A stretch of 5,770 bases of DNA, taken from contig DAOVRE010000122.1 in assembly GCA_030628305.1 (NCBI GenBank), positions 1 through 5,770 of the forward strand, read 5' to 3'. Within the stretch, counting starts at the first letter, position 1; the number at the start of each line of letters is the position of its first letter. The stretch comes from Candidatus Heimdallarchaeota archaeon (GTDB lineage: Archaea > Asgardarchaeota > Heimdallarchaeia > Heimdallarchaeales > Heimdallarchaeaceae). A model generated the notes under the pieces. It had not been told where the DNA came from, ran no database searches, and worked only from the letters and a program-made list of their open reading frames with translations. The position numbers and the translations under genes were made by a program. Shown here piece by piece: positions 5,655-5,770 of the stretch.

Positions 5655-5770
5655 ATGATAGGACAAGGACAAGTACCAGTTATTATTTTAAAAGAAGGTA
5701 CTGAAAGAGCTAAAGGTCGAGATGCTCAAAGAAATAATATCATGGCTGCATCTATTGTAGCAGATACTAT
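5655..5770 (+). CDS. Thermosome (group II chaperonin) subunit, 3' partial
   Basis: Only the first 38 codons are present; the gene runs off the right edge of the window (full subunits are about 540-560 residues). The visible N-terminus carries the diagnostic opening of archaeal group II chaperonins: [20 protein letters not shown], then [13 protein letters not shown]. This leads into the equatorial domain, where the ATP-binding LGPxGMDK motif should follow shortly past the edge. The product assembles into a double-ring, ATP-driven cytosolic folding machine related to eukaryotic CCT/TRiC. The start at ATG 5655 is supported by GTGAT four bases upstream, the same spacing as for gcvPA, and by a good TATA box. 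It is transcribed away from the thioredoxin-V4R gene. Which paralogue (alpha, beta or other) cannot be told from this fragment. This gene is the main evidence that the DNA is archaeal. Confidence 0.93.
   Translation, partial: MIGQGQVPVIILKEGTERAKGRDAQRNNIMAASIVADT

Overview
The window is AT-rich chromosomal DNA, most likely from an archaeon. The clearest sign is the right-hand gene, which opens a group II chaperonin (thermosome) subunit. The TATA-like promoters, the T-run terminator and the pairing of a split glycine decarboxylase with V4R-domain proteins fit an archaeon too. Low GC together with V4R proteins would suit an Asgard lineage (Loki/Heimdall type) among others, but that is only an inference.

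Left part (1-3167, + strand): the downstream end of a glycine cleavage operon. It holds the C-terminal two thirds of the lipoyl carrier gcvH, then gcvPA and gcvPB, the two subunits of the split P-protein (glycine decarboxylase). The genes are tightly packed: 20 bp between gcvH and gcvPA and 2 bp between gcvPA and gcvPB. PB carries the PLP lysine, PA is the non-catalytic partner, and H carries the aminomethyl group on its lipoyl arm. The T-protein and dihydrolipoamide dehydrogenase genes are not in the window; gcvT could lie upstream. The operon ends in tandem stop codons and a T-run terminator (about 3180-3213).

Middle part (3204-5378, - strand): two genes that converge on the gcv operon. The first is a small unrecognised four-helix membrane protein (3204-3683) with its own apparent promoter. 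The second is a 521-residue soluble protein (3813-5378) with a thioredoxin-like domain containing a CxxC motif, followed by two tandem V4R domains. Each V4R copy keeps, at identical spacing, a Cys/Glu/Cys/Cys set that matches the zinc ligands recalled for MopR/DmpR-type aromatic sensors. This is the most unusual gene here and looks like a redox- or ligand-sensing protein with no DNA-binding domain.

Right part (5379-5770): a 276-bp divergent intergenic region with a promoter facing each way and a possible inverted repeat. It is followed by the first 38 codons of the thermosome subunit on the + strand. No tRNA, rRNA, CRISPR array, insertion sequence or other mobile element was seen.
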